This document shows positions 57,376 through 64,000 of a stretch of DNA of 64,000 nt, one piece after another. Position 1 is the stretch's first letter. Every line of letters begins with the position of its first letter. Origin of the DNA: Savagea serpentis (lineage in GTDB: Bacteria > Bacillota > Bacilli > Bacillales_A > Planococcaceae); the NCBI RefSeq assembly GCF_015351395.1, contig NZ_JADKPV010000001.1:558001-622000 (forward strand), in the 5' to 3' direction. The position numbers were made by a program, and so were the translations under genes. The notes under the pieces are model-generated. The model made no database searches. It was not told the origin of the DNA and was given only the letters and a program-made list of their open reading frames with translations.

Positions 57376-60201
57376 ATGTCGAACAACGTTAATGCCCATC
57401 GTTCCCCTTACGATGTGTTCTCGGGACCGAACCTAGGGTATGTAATGGAAATGTATGAGAATTTTAAAGAAGATCCAGAATCAGTGAGTCCAGACATGGC
57501 AGAGTTTTTCCGCTATTATGGTGCACCGGTTATGACGGGTACTACAGGTGCGCATGCGCAAGCAGCAGCTGAAGTTCCGGAAGGAGATTTCGGAAAAGTA
57601 TTAGCGGCGTATACGCTGATCGATGCGATTCGCAATTACGGACACTTAGCAGCGGATATTTATCCACTGAAAGATCGCCCGCGAGATACGACGCGTATTG
57701 AGTTATCTTACTACGGTTTAACTGAAGCCGACTTAGAAAAAATGCCAGCTGCACTCTTCTTGCAAGAAGTGCCAGCGACAGTCGAGACCGGCTTAGATGC
57801 AGTAAACTATTTAAAATCACTTTATACGGGTAAAATTGCTTACGAATTCGGTCATGTGATTGATGAAGAAGAACGCAAATGGTTGCTTTCTCAAGTGGAA
57901 ACTAAAGCTTACAAACCGACGTTTAACGCAGACGAAAAGAAAGAATTACTCGAGCGTTTAACGAAAGTAGAAGGGTTCGAGAAATTTATTCACCGTACGT
58001 TTATCGGTGCAAAACGTTTCTCTATCGAAGGATTAGATACACTCGTTACATTCCTCGAAGAACTCGTACGTCGTTCAGAATCAGACGCAGTGAAGAAAAT
58101 GCTTATCGCAATGGCTCACCGCGGTCGTTTGAACGTCTTAACACATATTTTAAACAAACCTTATGAAATGATGTTCGCCGAATTCGCAGGCGTTCCACCT
58201 GAGCCATTTTTACCAGAAGATGGTTCACTCGAAGTAACGAGCGGCTGGTACGGCGACGTTAAATACCATATGGGAGCTCTTTATAAAGGTGAAGCGATGG
58301 ACCGCTTCTTAGCGTACAACCCATCTCACTTGGAAGTAGCAAACCCAGTCATCGCAGGTCAAACACGTGCAGCACAGGAAGATACGTCACAACCAGGTGC
58401 ACCGACTCGCAATGAAAAAGACGCATATGCAATTATGATTCATGGTGACGCAGCGTTCCCTGGACAAGGAATTGTTCCGGAAACATTCAACTTCAGCCGT
58501 ATTGAAGGATACCGCACAGGCGGTTCCATCCACGTAATCGCAAACAATATGATTGGATTTACGACTGAATTTTGGGATTCACGTTCGACGATGTACTCAT
58601 CAGACCCTGCAAAAGGATTTGAAGTGCCTGTTATGCACGTTAACGCAGATGATCCAGAAGCGGTGATTGAATCAGCAGCACTCGCATTCGAATACCGTCA
58701 AAAATTCGGCAAAGACATTATCGTAGATTTGATCGGTTACCGCCGTTACGGTCATAACGAGATGGATGAGCCACTCGTGACGAACCCGATGATGTACCAC
58801 TTAGTTCACAAGCACCCAACAGTGCGTGAATTATACGGTCAGCGCTTAGTGGAAGAAGGCGTTATGACAGCAGAACAAGTCGAAGAACTCGACGAAAAAA
58901 TCTTCAAATTGATGCAAGCAGCAAACGATCGTGTGAAAGAAGAATCGAAAGATGCGGAACCACATGTGAATGACACGCCTGCAATCGTTTTAGAAGGCAT
59001 CGAGCCAAACATCGAAACAGGTGTTGAGCGCGAGCGTCTTGAGAAGATGAACGAAGAATTGCTCACATACCCTGAAGACTTCACAGTATTCAGCAAATTA
59101 GGACGTATTTTACAACGCCGTGAGTTACCATTCACAAACCCTGAAAAAGGTAAAATTGACTGGGCACATGCGGAACAATTAGCATTCGGTTCAATGTTAC
59201 AAGAAGGTAAACCTGTCCGCTTATCAGGTGAAGACGTGCAACGTGGTACATTCGCTCACCGTCACCTCGTATTAAATGACGAGAAAACAGGGAAGCAGTA
59301 TACGCCACTTCAGCACATTTCAGATGCAAAAGCGTCAATCGTCGCATACAACTCACCACTTACAGAGTTCGCACTTGTCGGATTTGAGTGGGGATATACA
59401 TTAGAAAACAAAAAAGGCTTAACGATTTGGGAAGCGCAATATGGTGACTTTGCGAACATGGCACAAGCGATGTTTGACCAATTCGTTGCAGCGAGCCATT
59501 CAAAGTGGGGACAACAGTCAGGACTCGTTCTTCTTTTACCACATGCGTATGAAGGACAAGGACCAGAACACTCAAGTGCCCGCCTCGAGCGCTTCTTACA
59601 GTTGAGCGCTGAGAACAACTGGACAGTCGCAAACATTTCAAGTGCGGCAAACTACTTCCACGTGTTGCGCCGTCAAGCAGCGATCGTAGGAACAGAGCAA
59701 GAGCGTCCACTTGTGATCATGAGCCCGAAATCATTACTTCGTCACCCACTCGTTGGAGCGGATGTAGAAGATTTAACAAAAGGTTCATTCCAGACAGTGC
59801 TTGAGCAACAAGGTACAGGTCAGAACCCTGAGAAAGTCGAAAAAATCTTATTCGCAAGCGGTAAAATGGCCATTGACTTAGCGGAACAAGTGAAAGATGG
59901 CGAAGGATTCGACCACTTACACATCGTTCGTGTAGAGCAATTGTATCCATTCCCAGAAGCGCGCATTCAAGAAATTATCGCACGCTTCCCGAACGCGAAG
60001 AAACTCGTCTGGGTTCAAGAAGAGCCACGCAATATGGGATCATACTCATATGCATTGCCTTACTTACTCGACATCGCAGAAGGGCGCACGATTGAATATG
60101 TTGGACGTATTCACCGTGCAAGCCCATCTGAAGGTGACGGTGCGAGCCATACGAAAGAACAAAAACGCATCGTAGCAGACGCATTGAAAAAAGACGAATA
60201 A
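57376..60201 (+). CDS. odhA: 2-oxoglutarate dehydrogenase E1 component OdhA
   Basis: OdhA is the thiamine-diphosphate E1 of the 2-oxoglutarate dehydrogenase complex, decarboxylating 2-oxoglutarate in the TCA cycle and passing the succinyl group to OdhB. The 941-residue product has the short N-terminal binding segment (GPNLGYVMEMYENF), HRGRLNVL near 250, the ThDP motif region GDAAFPGQG to VIANN near 357-395, and the C-terminal transketolase-like Pyr domain with EGQGPEHSSARLER near 725. GGAGG precedes the ATG. It is followed by odhB after 115 bp that contain a hairpin. Confidence 0.96.
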   Translation: MSNNVNAHRSPYDVFSGPNLGYVMEMYENFKEDPESVSPDMAEFFRYYGAPVMTGTTGAHAQAAAEVPEGDFGKVLAAYTLIDAIRNYGHLAADIYPLKDRPRDTTRIELSYYGLTEADLEKMPAALFLQEVPATVETGLDAVNYLKSLYTGKIAYEFGHVIDEEERKWLLSQVETKAYKPTFNADEKKELLERLTKVEGFEKFIHRTFIGAKRFSIEGLDTLVTFLEELVRRSESDAVKKMLIAMAHRGRLNVLTHILNKPYEMMFAEFAGVPPEPFLPEDGSLEVTSGWYGDVKYHMGALYKGEAMDRFLAYNPSHLEVANPVIAGQTRAAQEDTSQPGAPTRNEKDAYAIMIHGDAAFPGQGIVPETFNFSRIEGYRTGGSIHVIANNMIGFTTEFWDSRSTMYSSDPAKGFEVPVMHVNADDPEAVIESAALAFEYRQKFGKDIIVDLIGYRRYGHNEMDEPLVTNPMMYHLVHKHPTVRELYGQRLVEEGVMTAEQVEELDEKIFKLMQAANDRVKEESKDAEPHVNDTPAIVLEGIEPNIETGVERERLEKMNEELLTYPEDFTVFSKLGRILQRRELPFTNPEKGKIDWAHAEQLAFGSMLQEGKPVRLSGEDVQRGTFAHRHLVLNDEKTGKQYTPLQHISDAKASIVAYNSPLTEFALVGFEWGYTLENKKGLTIWEAQYGDFANMAQAMFDQFVAASHSKWGQQSGLVLLLPHAYEGQGPEHSSARLERFLQLSAENNWTVANISSAANYFHVLRRQAAIVGTEQERPLVIMSPKSLLRHPLVGADVEDLTKGSFQTVLEQQGTGQNPEKVEKILFASGKMAIDLAEQVKDGEGFDHLHIVRVEQLYPFPEARIQEIIARFPNAKKLVWVQEEPRNMGSYSYALPYLLDIAEGRTIEYVGRIHRASPSEGDGASHTKEQKRIVADALKKDE

Positions 60202-60222
60202 ACTTTTGTAGTATATAGACAA

Positions 60223-60254
60223 TCCCATCTTAATGTTTTACATTGAGATGGGGA
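60223..60254 (+). promoter_or_regulatory. intercistronic hairpin between odhA and odhB
   Basis: TCCCATCTTAATG and CATTGAGATGGGGA form a stem of about 13 bp around TTTTA. There is no T tract, so it is more likely an mRNA processing or stability element than a terminator. Confidence 0.5.
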
Positions 60255-60316
60255 CTATTCCAAATAGAAGCAGTACTATTGCCTGAAGGCACAACTTACT
60301 TGAGGAGGAATTTATT

Positions 60317-61534
60317 GTGGCAGAAATTATTGTACCTGAATTAGCGGAATCGATTACGGAAGGAACGATCGCATCTTGGTTAAAACAACCAGGTGACCAC
60401 GTTGAAAAAGGTGAAAACATCGTTGAGATTGAAACGGATAAAGTAAACGTTGAAATCCCTTCTGAAGAAGCTGGAATCGTTCAAGAACTTCTTTTCGAAG
60501 AAGGCGACACAGTTGAAATCGGAGCGGTAATCGCAATCGTTGGAGAAGGTGGCGCAGCGCCAGCACCGAAAGCTGAAGCAGCACCAGCAAAAGAAGAAGC
60601 GGCTGCAGCACCTGCACCAGCAGCACAAGCTGAAGAAACAACTTCAACAACAGACCGTACAATTGCTAGCCCAGCAGCACGTAAATTAGCACGTGAAAAA
60701 GGCATCGACCTGGCAGAAGTATCACCAGTAGATCCAATGGGTCGCGTTCGTGCGCAAGACGTTGCAGCACACGCACAAGCACCGAAAGCAGCACCAGCAC
60801 AAGCGGCGGCAGCGCCAGCAGCACAAGCAGATGACGGACGCATCACACGTGAGCGCATGACACGTCGTCGTCAAACAATCGCTAAACGTTTACTCGAAGT
60901 AAGCCAATCAACAGCGATGCTTACAACGTTCAACGAAATCGATATGTCAGCGATGATGGATCTTCGTAAACGTAAAAAAGACGAATTTGAACAAAAATAC
61001 GGCGTGCGTTTAGGCTTCATGTCATTCTTCACAAAAGCAGTCGTAGCAGCACTTAAAAAATACCCATACGTGAACTCTGAAATCGATGGCGACGAAATTT
61101 TACTCAAAAACTTCTATGACATCGGAATTGCAGTTTCTACAGAAGGTGGACTCGTTGTACCGAACGTGAAAGACGCAGACCGCAAAAACTTTGCTGAAAT
61201 CGAAGGTACAATTGCAGAACTCGCAGCGAAAGCACGCGACAATAAATTAACACTTGCAGATATGACAGGTGGATCATTCACAATTACAAACGGTGGAGTA
61301 TTCGGTTCACTCTTCTCTACACCAATCATTAACGGTACACAAGTAGCGATCCTCGGTATGCATACAATTAAAATGCGCCCAATCGCTGTAGGTGACAAAA
61401 TCGAATTACGTCCAATGATGTACGTGGCACTTTCATATGACCACCGTGTCATCGACGGAAAAGATTCTGTCGGATTCTTGAAAATGGTGAAAGAATTAAT
61501 CGAAAACCCAGAAGACTTACTTTTAGGTTCATAA
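60317..61534 (+). CDS. odhB: dihydrolipoyllysine succinyltransferase OdhB (E2)
   Basis: OdhB is the E2 core of the 2-oxoglutarate dehydrogenase complex. Residues 1-76 are a lipoyl domain with the lipoylated Lys in ETDKVNVE (near 42). An Ala/Pro/Glu-rich linker follows, then a peripheral-subunit-binding domain (about 118-155: [22 protein letters not shown]). The acyltransferase domain (about 175-405) has the HRVIDG catalytic His near 376. The start is GTG 60317 behind GAGGAGG. E3 is not encoded here. Confidence 0.96.
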   Translation: MAEIIVPELAESITEGTIASWLKQPGDHVEKGENIVEIETDKVNVEIPSEEAGIVQELLFEEGDTVEIGAVIAIVGEGGAAPAPKAEAAPAKEEAAAAPAPAAQAEETTSTTDRTIASPAARKLAREKGIDLAEVSPVDPMGRVRAQDVAAHAQAPKAAPAQAAAAPAAQADDGRITRERMTRRRQTIAKRLLEVSQSTAMLTTFNEIDMSAMMDLRKRKKDEFEQKYGVRLGFMSFFTKAVVAALKKYPYVNSEIDGDEILLKNFYDIGIAVSTEGGLVVPNVKDADRKNFAEIEGTIAELAAKARDNKLTLADMTGGSFTITNGGVFGSLFSTPIINGTQVAILGMHTIKMRPIAVGDKIELRPMMYVALSYDHRVIDGKDSVGFLKMVKELIENPEDLLLGS

Positions 61535-61548
61535 GATTACTCAACCGG

Positions 61549-61577
61549 ATCGACCCGAAGTTTCGGGTCGATTTTTT
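61549..61577 (+). terminator. terminator of odhAB
   Basis: ATCGACCCGAA and TTCGGGTCGAT form an 11-bp stem with a short loop, followed by T6. Confidence 0.9.
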
Positions 61578-61595
61578 GTATAAGGAGGAACGACA

Positions 61596-61796
61596 ATGGA
61601 AGTATTTAAAACGTGGGAAACGAACCCGACGATTAAAACGGTAACGTGCACGCATACGGATGCTGCAAAGTTTACGGTAGCGGACAAATTAACAGTCGGC
61701 AAACAGTACGAAGTGAAAAACGAAACAGAAGAATTTATTTTTGTCATCGACAATAGCGGTAAAGTCGGCGGCTATTACAAAACATACTTCGAATAA
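61596..61796 (+). CDS. DUF6501-like small protein
   Basis: The 66-residue soluble protein has alternating strands (TVTCTHTDAAKFTV, KQYEVKNETEEFIFVIDN, KVGGYYKTYF) that would form a small beta barrel. It resembles the short Bacillales family often listed as DUF6501; the function is unknown. AAGGAGG precedes the ATG and it has its own terminator. Confidence 0.7.
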   Translation: MEVFKTWETNPTIKTVTCTHTDAAKFTVADKLTVGKQYEVKNETEEFIFVIDNSGKVGGYYKTYFE

Positions 61797-61799
61797 ACG

Positions 61800-61838
61800 A
61801 CAAAACTTGTGTCTCTTAAGAGCGCAAGTTTTTTTGTC
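61800..61838 (+). terminator. terminator after the DUF6501-like gene
   Basis: AAACTTGTG pairs with CGCAAGTTT, with an inner CTCTTAAGAG palindrome in the loop, followed by T7. Confidence 0.85.
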
Positions 61839-61908
61839 CACCAAAACTCGTTTACATGTCGTTTCTTCTAGCGTTATATTATAATGAATGAAGGAAGGAT
61901 GAACGACG

Positions 61909-62235
61909 ATGACAACACGAAAAAATAGACGTTGGATGGAAGAAGAAGTGCTTTTCGTTTTCGAGACCCATTGTGAAACGAAAGGTCAATGGAACGCGGA
62001 AGATGTTCACTTTTTACAACGGATGCTTGCACACTTCCGCTTACACGACGATGCACCGGTTACGCGCAGTACGCCGAGCATTCGAACGCGGCTTCGACAC
62101 TTCCGCCGTTTAGAAGAAGGGGAAGAGACAGGGGTGCCTGAACTCGACCGAGAGATTTGGAACATGTACCGCACGGAGAACAAAAGACGTGAAGCCATTC
62201 GCGCCTTATACAATACACATTTATGGAAACCTTAA
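61909..62235 (+). CDS. 108-residue basic helical protein, unknown function
   Basis: The product is rich in Arg, Glu, His and Leu with predicted helices (EEEVLFVFETHCE, DVHFLQRMLAHFRLH, SIRTRLRHFRRLEEG, NKRREAIRALYNTHLW). It has no membrane segment, and I recognise no family. GAAGGAAGG precedes the ATG. The gene is 24 bp before the AAA ATPase gene, so it may be cotranscribed with it; a nucleic-acid-binding role would only be a guess from its charge. Confidence 0.6.
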   Translation: MTTRKNRRWMEEEVLFVFETHCETKGQWNAEDVHFLQRMLAHFRLHDDAPVTRSTPSIRTRLRHFRRLEEGEETGVPELDREIWNMYRTENKRREAIRALYNTHLWKP

Positions 62236-62259
62236 AATGAATAGTTAGGATGAAGACGT

Positions 62260-63048
62260 ATGGAAATGAAATTTGGATATCGCGTACAAGAAGCGCCTTT
62301 ATGGGAAGACTTGCGCGCCGTTTTACATTTGAAAAAACCGCTCCTTCTCATCGGGCCAACAGGGTCAGGGAAGACAAAACTAGCAGAAGCACTAGCGCAG
62401 TCTTTCGAACTGCCGATGAATAGCATTAACTGTTCGGTCGACTTAGATGCAGAAGCATTACTCGGCTTTAAAACGATTGTGCAACAAGACGGCGTGAGCG
62501 TCATTGAATTTGTCGATGGCCCAGTTGTCGATGCGATGAAGCACGGGCACATTTTATACATCGATGAAATTAATATGGCAAAACCGGAGACATTGCCCAT
62601 TTTGCATAGTGTTCTCGACTATCGTCGCACATTGACGAACCCATTTACAGGAGAAGTGATTGAAGCGCATCCTAATTTTAAAGTGCTTGCTGCGATTAAC
62701 GAAGGATATGTTGGAACGACGCCGATGAACGAAGCGTTAAAAAACCGTTTCGTCGCCGCGCGCATCGATTATTTAACGGGCGATGCATTACGTCAGTTGT
62801 TAGCAGAGAGTGTCGATCTAGAAGATGAGCGACTCGACATGATGTACAACATCGCGACAGAACTTCAAAAGCAAGTGAAGGAAGGCTTACTCGCAGAAGA
62901 AATCGCGTCGATTCGAAGTGTGCTTGATGCCTTACAACTGTCTGCTCATATGCCGATTGAACGTGCGCTCCAATATGCGATCGTCGAAAAAATAGAAGAT
63001 CCGTTAGAACGTGATCTCGTTTTACAATTAATCGAAATGTGGGTGTAA
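62260..63048 (+). CDS. yojN: MoxR-type AAA+ ATPase (YojN/NorQ/GvpN-like)
   Basis: The 262-residue AAA+ protein has Walker A GPTGSGKTKLAE (near residue 29), Walker B ILYIDEINMAKPE (near 93), and sensor-type VLAAINEGYVGT and ALKNRF segments near 140-160. MoxR/NorQ ATPases act with VWA partners to insert cofactors or remodel enzymes. The VWA-type gene follows 2 bp later. The order odhA-odhB-yojN-yojO is that of B. subtilis. Confidence 0.87.
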   Translation: MEMKFGYRVQEAPLWEDLRAVLHLKKPLLLIGPTGSGKTKLAEALAQSFELPMNSINCSVDLDAEALLGFKTIVQQDGVSVIEFVDGPVVDAMKHGHILYIDEINMAKPETLPILHSVLDYRRTLTNPFTGEVIEAHPNFKVLAAINEGYVGTTPMNEALKNRFVAARIDYLTGDALRQLLAESVDLEDERLDMMYNIATELQKQVKEGLLAEEIASIRSVLDALQLSAHMPIERALQYAIVEKIEDPLERDLVLQLIEMWV

Positions 63049-63050
63049 CG

Positions 63051-64000
63051 ATGCGCCGATTTATTCAATTTAATGATGAACTCGTCGATGCGAATGAATT
63101 ATTGTCTTACGATTATTTGGCGAAAGCATTGAGCGGGGCAGATGTCGATGTGACGGAGCGTCAATTGATGGAAATTCAAATTGCAGAGAAAAAAATCGCA
63201 ATGTCTGTCTTTTGGCGTCACCGCGACCCTGAAGTCATTCGGGCAGGTAGACTGACCGATATTTATTTATTGACGCTCGGATTTTGGCGCGAATTCCGAT
63301 TGCGGGAATGGCAAGAAGCAAATACTGACTATGACGGCATATCGCCCAAATTGTTCGAGCAACTTATTTTATTACTGGAAGAACTTCGTTTTATGGAACG
63401 AATCGAACGAGAGCGAAAAGGAACACGGAAAAAATTTCAAATTCGTCGAGATACGATGATTGAACATCATAAAAAACGTTTAACGGTCAATTTAGAACGC
63501 GGTCGTTTAGCGGATGCTATTTTTCATCAATGCGTATTGTATGGAATGGAAGGAACATTAGCACAAAGTCCTTTTCCGACGAAGTATCCGATGGAACGCA
63601 TCGCGCGTTTAATGGAATCGGTATACAGCCTTCGCTCGACTTCAGACAGTATTGACGTGGCAAGCGGCATTATGTATGCGTTACAACCGGTCTTACAAAG
63701 AGACCTCGTTTATTCGTATTATGCGTTTGAACAATTTTTAAAAGAAGAAGCGTTCACTCCTTTTCATTACCATGAAGGAATGAAGGAAAGTGAGCTCGGA
63801 CAAGAAGGCGAAAAAGAGACGATTGAAGAAGTGTACCGCACGTGGCATCGAGAATCAGAAGACGAAAGTGGCTTGCATCTCCAGTACGAATTAGAACACG
63901 GTGCAAAAGGTCGCAGTCTTTCTGATGAAGCGACAGCAGGCTCTCCAGAAGCGACGATCGATCACATTCGAGAAGGCGAGTCCGATGCGTCTGCAGAACA
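63051..64000 (+). CDS. yojO: VWA-domain protein (YojO/NorD/CobT-like), 5' part
   Basis: The frame from ATG 63051 is open to the window edge (316 codons seen). The visible N-terminal region is helical with a LLTLGFWREFRLREWQ segment and a basic middle (RKGTRKKFQIRRDTM), and becomes acidic and low-complexity near the edge, as in YojO/NorD proteins before their C-terminal VWA domain. The VWA domain itself is outside the window. The call rests on position after the MoxR gene and on that overall layout. Confidence 0.75.
   Translation, partial: MRRFIQFNDELVDANELLSYDYLAKALSGADVDVTERQLMEIQIAEKKIAMSVFWRHRDPEVIRAGRLTDIYLLTLGFWREFRLREWQEANTDYDGISPKLFEQLILLLEELRFMERIERERKGTRKKFQIRRDTMIEHHKKRLTVNLERGRLADAIFHQCVLYGMEGTLAQSPFPTKYPMERIARLMESVYSLRSTSDSIDVASGIMYALQPVLQRDLVYSYYAFEQFLKEEAFTPFHYHEGMKESELGQEGEKETIEEVYRTWHRESEDESGLHLQYELEHGAKGRSLSDEATAGSPEATIDHIREGESDASAE

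Noticed and set aside
60541-60860. Minus-strand alanine/serine- or leucine-rich ORFs opposite odhB
   Set aside because: They are shadows of the Ala/Pro/Glu-rich E2 linker on the other strand.
1-64000. CRISPR arrays, tRNA and rRNA genes, prophage or integrase genes
   Set aside because: No regularly spaced direct repeats, no cloverleaf or rRNA-like sequence and no integrase or phage structural genes were seen; the TnpB element is the only mobile element found.

Overview
The window is one continuous stretch of chromosome from a low-to-moderate GC Gram-positive bacterium of the order Bacillales. The gene content is typical of the group: a ribDEAH operon under an FMN riboswitch, queCDE under a preQ1-I riboswitch, bacilliredoxin, ypjP-thyA-dfrA-plsC-degV-ypmR-ypmS-msrA-msrB-yozE, odhA-odhB-yojN-yojO, and a YtvI homologue that hints at a spore-forming ancestry. 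MurG is of the Staphylococcus-like type and ThyA is the long L. casei/S. aureus form. A Planococcaceae/Caryophanaceae member is my best guess, but the genus cannot be fixed from this window.

Layout. 1-254: end of an SDR gene. 406-2962: bioY-bioD-bioA behind a BirA-like operator. 3090-4211: ytvI-like permease. 4408-8008: FMN riboswitch and ribD-ribE-ribBA-ribH. 8076-8549: glutathione peroxidase. 8666-10232: a TnpA-less IS605-type element with an intact tnpB, a probable omega-RNA and a divergent 46-residue ribbon-helix-helix gene. 10609-12408: glmS without a glmS ribozyme. 12648-13655: M50-type membrane peptidase. 13801-14359: remains of an agr/ComDE-like histidine kinase fused by deletion to a LytTR regulator. 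14458-18201: DoxX-like protein, yunD-like 5'-nucleotidase, an aminotransferase and a LysE exporter. 18478-20318 (minus): queC-queD-queE. 20544-21711: a lipoprotein and a two-domain CMD protein with a palindrome in its promoter.

21820-33973 is the most distinctive region. An AtzG/GatC-like small protein and an amidase share a sigma-A promoter with a cre site. Next come a GntP-type permease behind a consensus sigma-54 promoter, two YibE/F proteins, a CBS-CBS-PAS-PAS-AAA-Fis sigma-54 activator, and a divergent operon (LCAD-like acyl-CoA dehydrogenase, AMACR-like CaiB-family enzyme, HSD10-like dehydrogenase) behind a second consensus sigma-54 promoter. A convergent Na+/solute symporter with a 32-residue companion follows. 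I infer a catabolite-repressed, sigma-54-controlled system for uptake and CoA-linked oxidation of a short or methyl-branched carboxylate.

34067-42260: Lon-like protease, a MATE exporter with a divergent MerR/GyrI regulator and a 19-bp-spacer promoter, ilvA, and an ABC-F protein. 42273-54629: ypgR-like HEAT protein, bacilliredoxin, SAM methyltransferase, folate/thymidylate genes, methionine sulfoxide reductases, deoD, a CtpB-like protease and a COG0523 GTPase. 54674-64000: a second MATE exporter, murG, odhA-odhB, two small genes, a MoxR-type AAA ATPase and the start of its VWA partner, cut by the window edge. No rRNA, tRNA or CRISPR array was seen.
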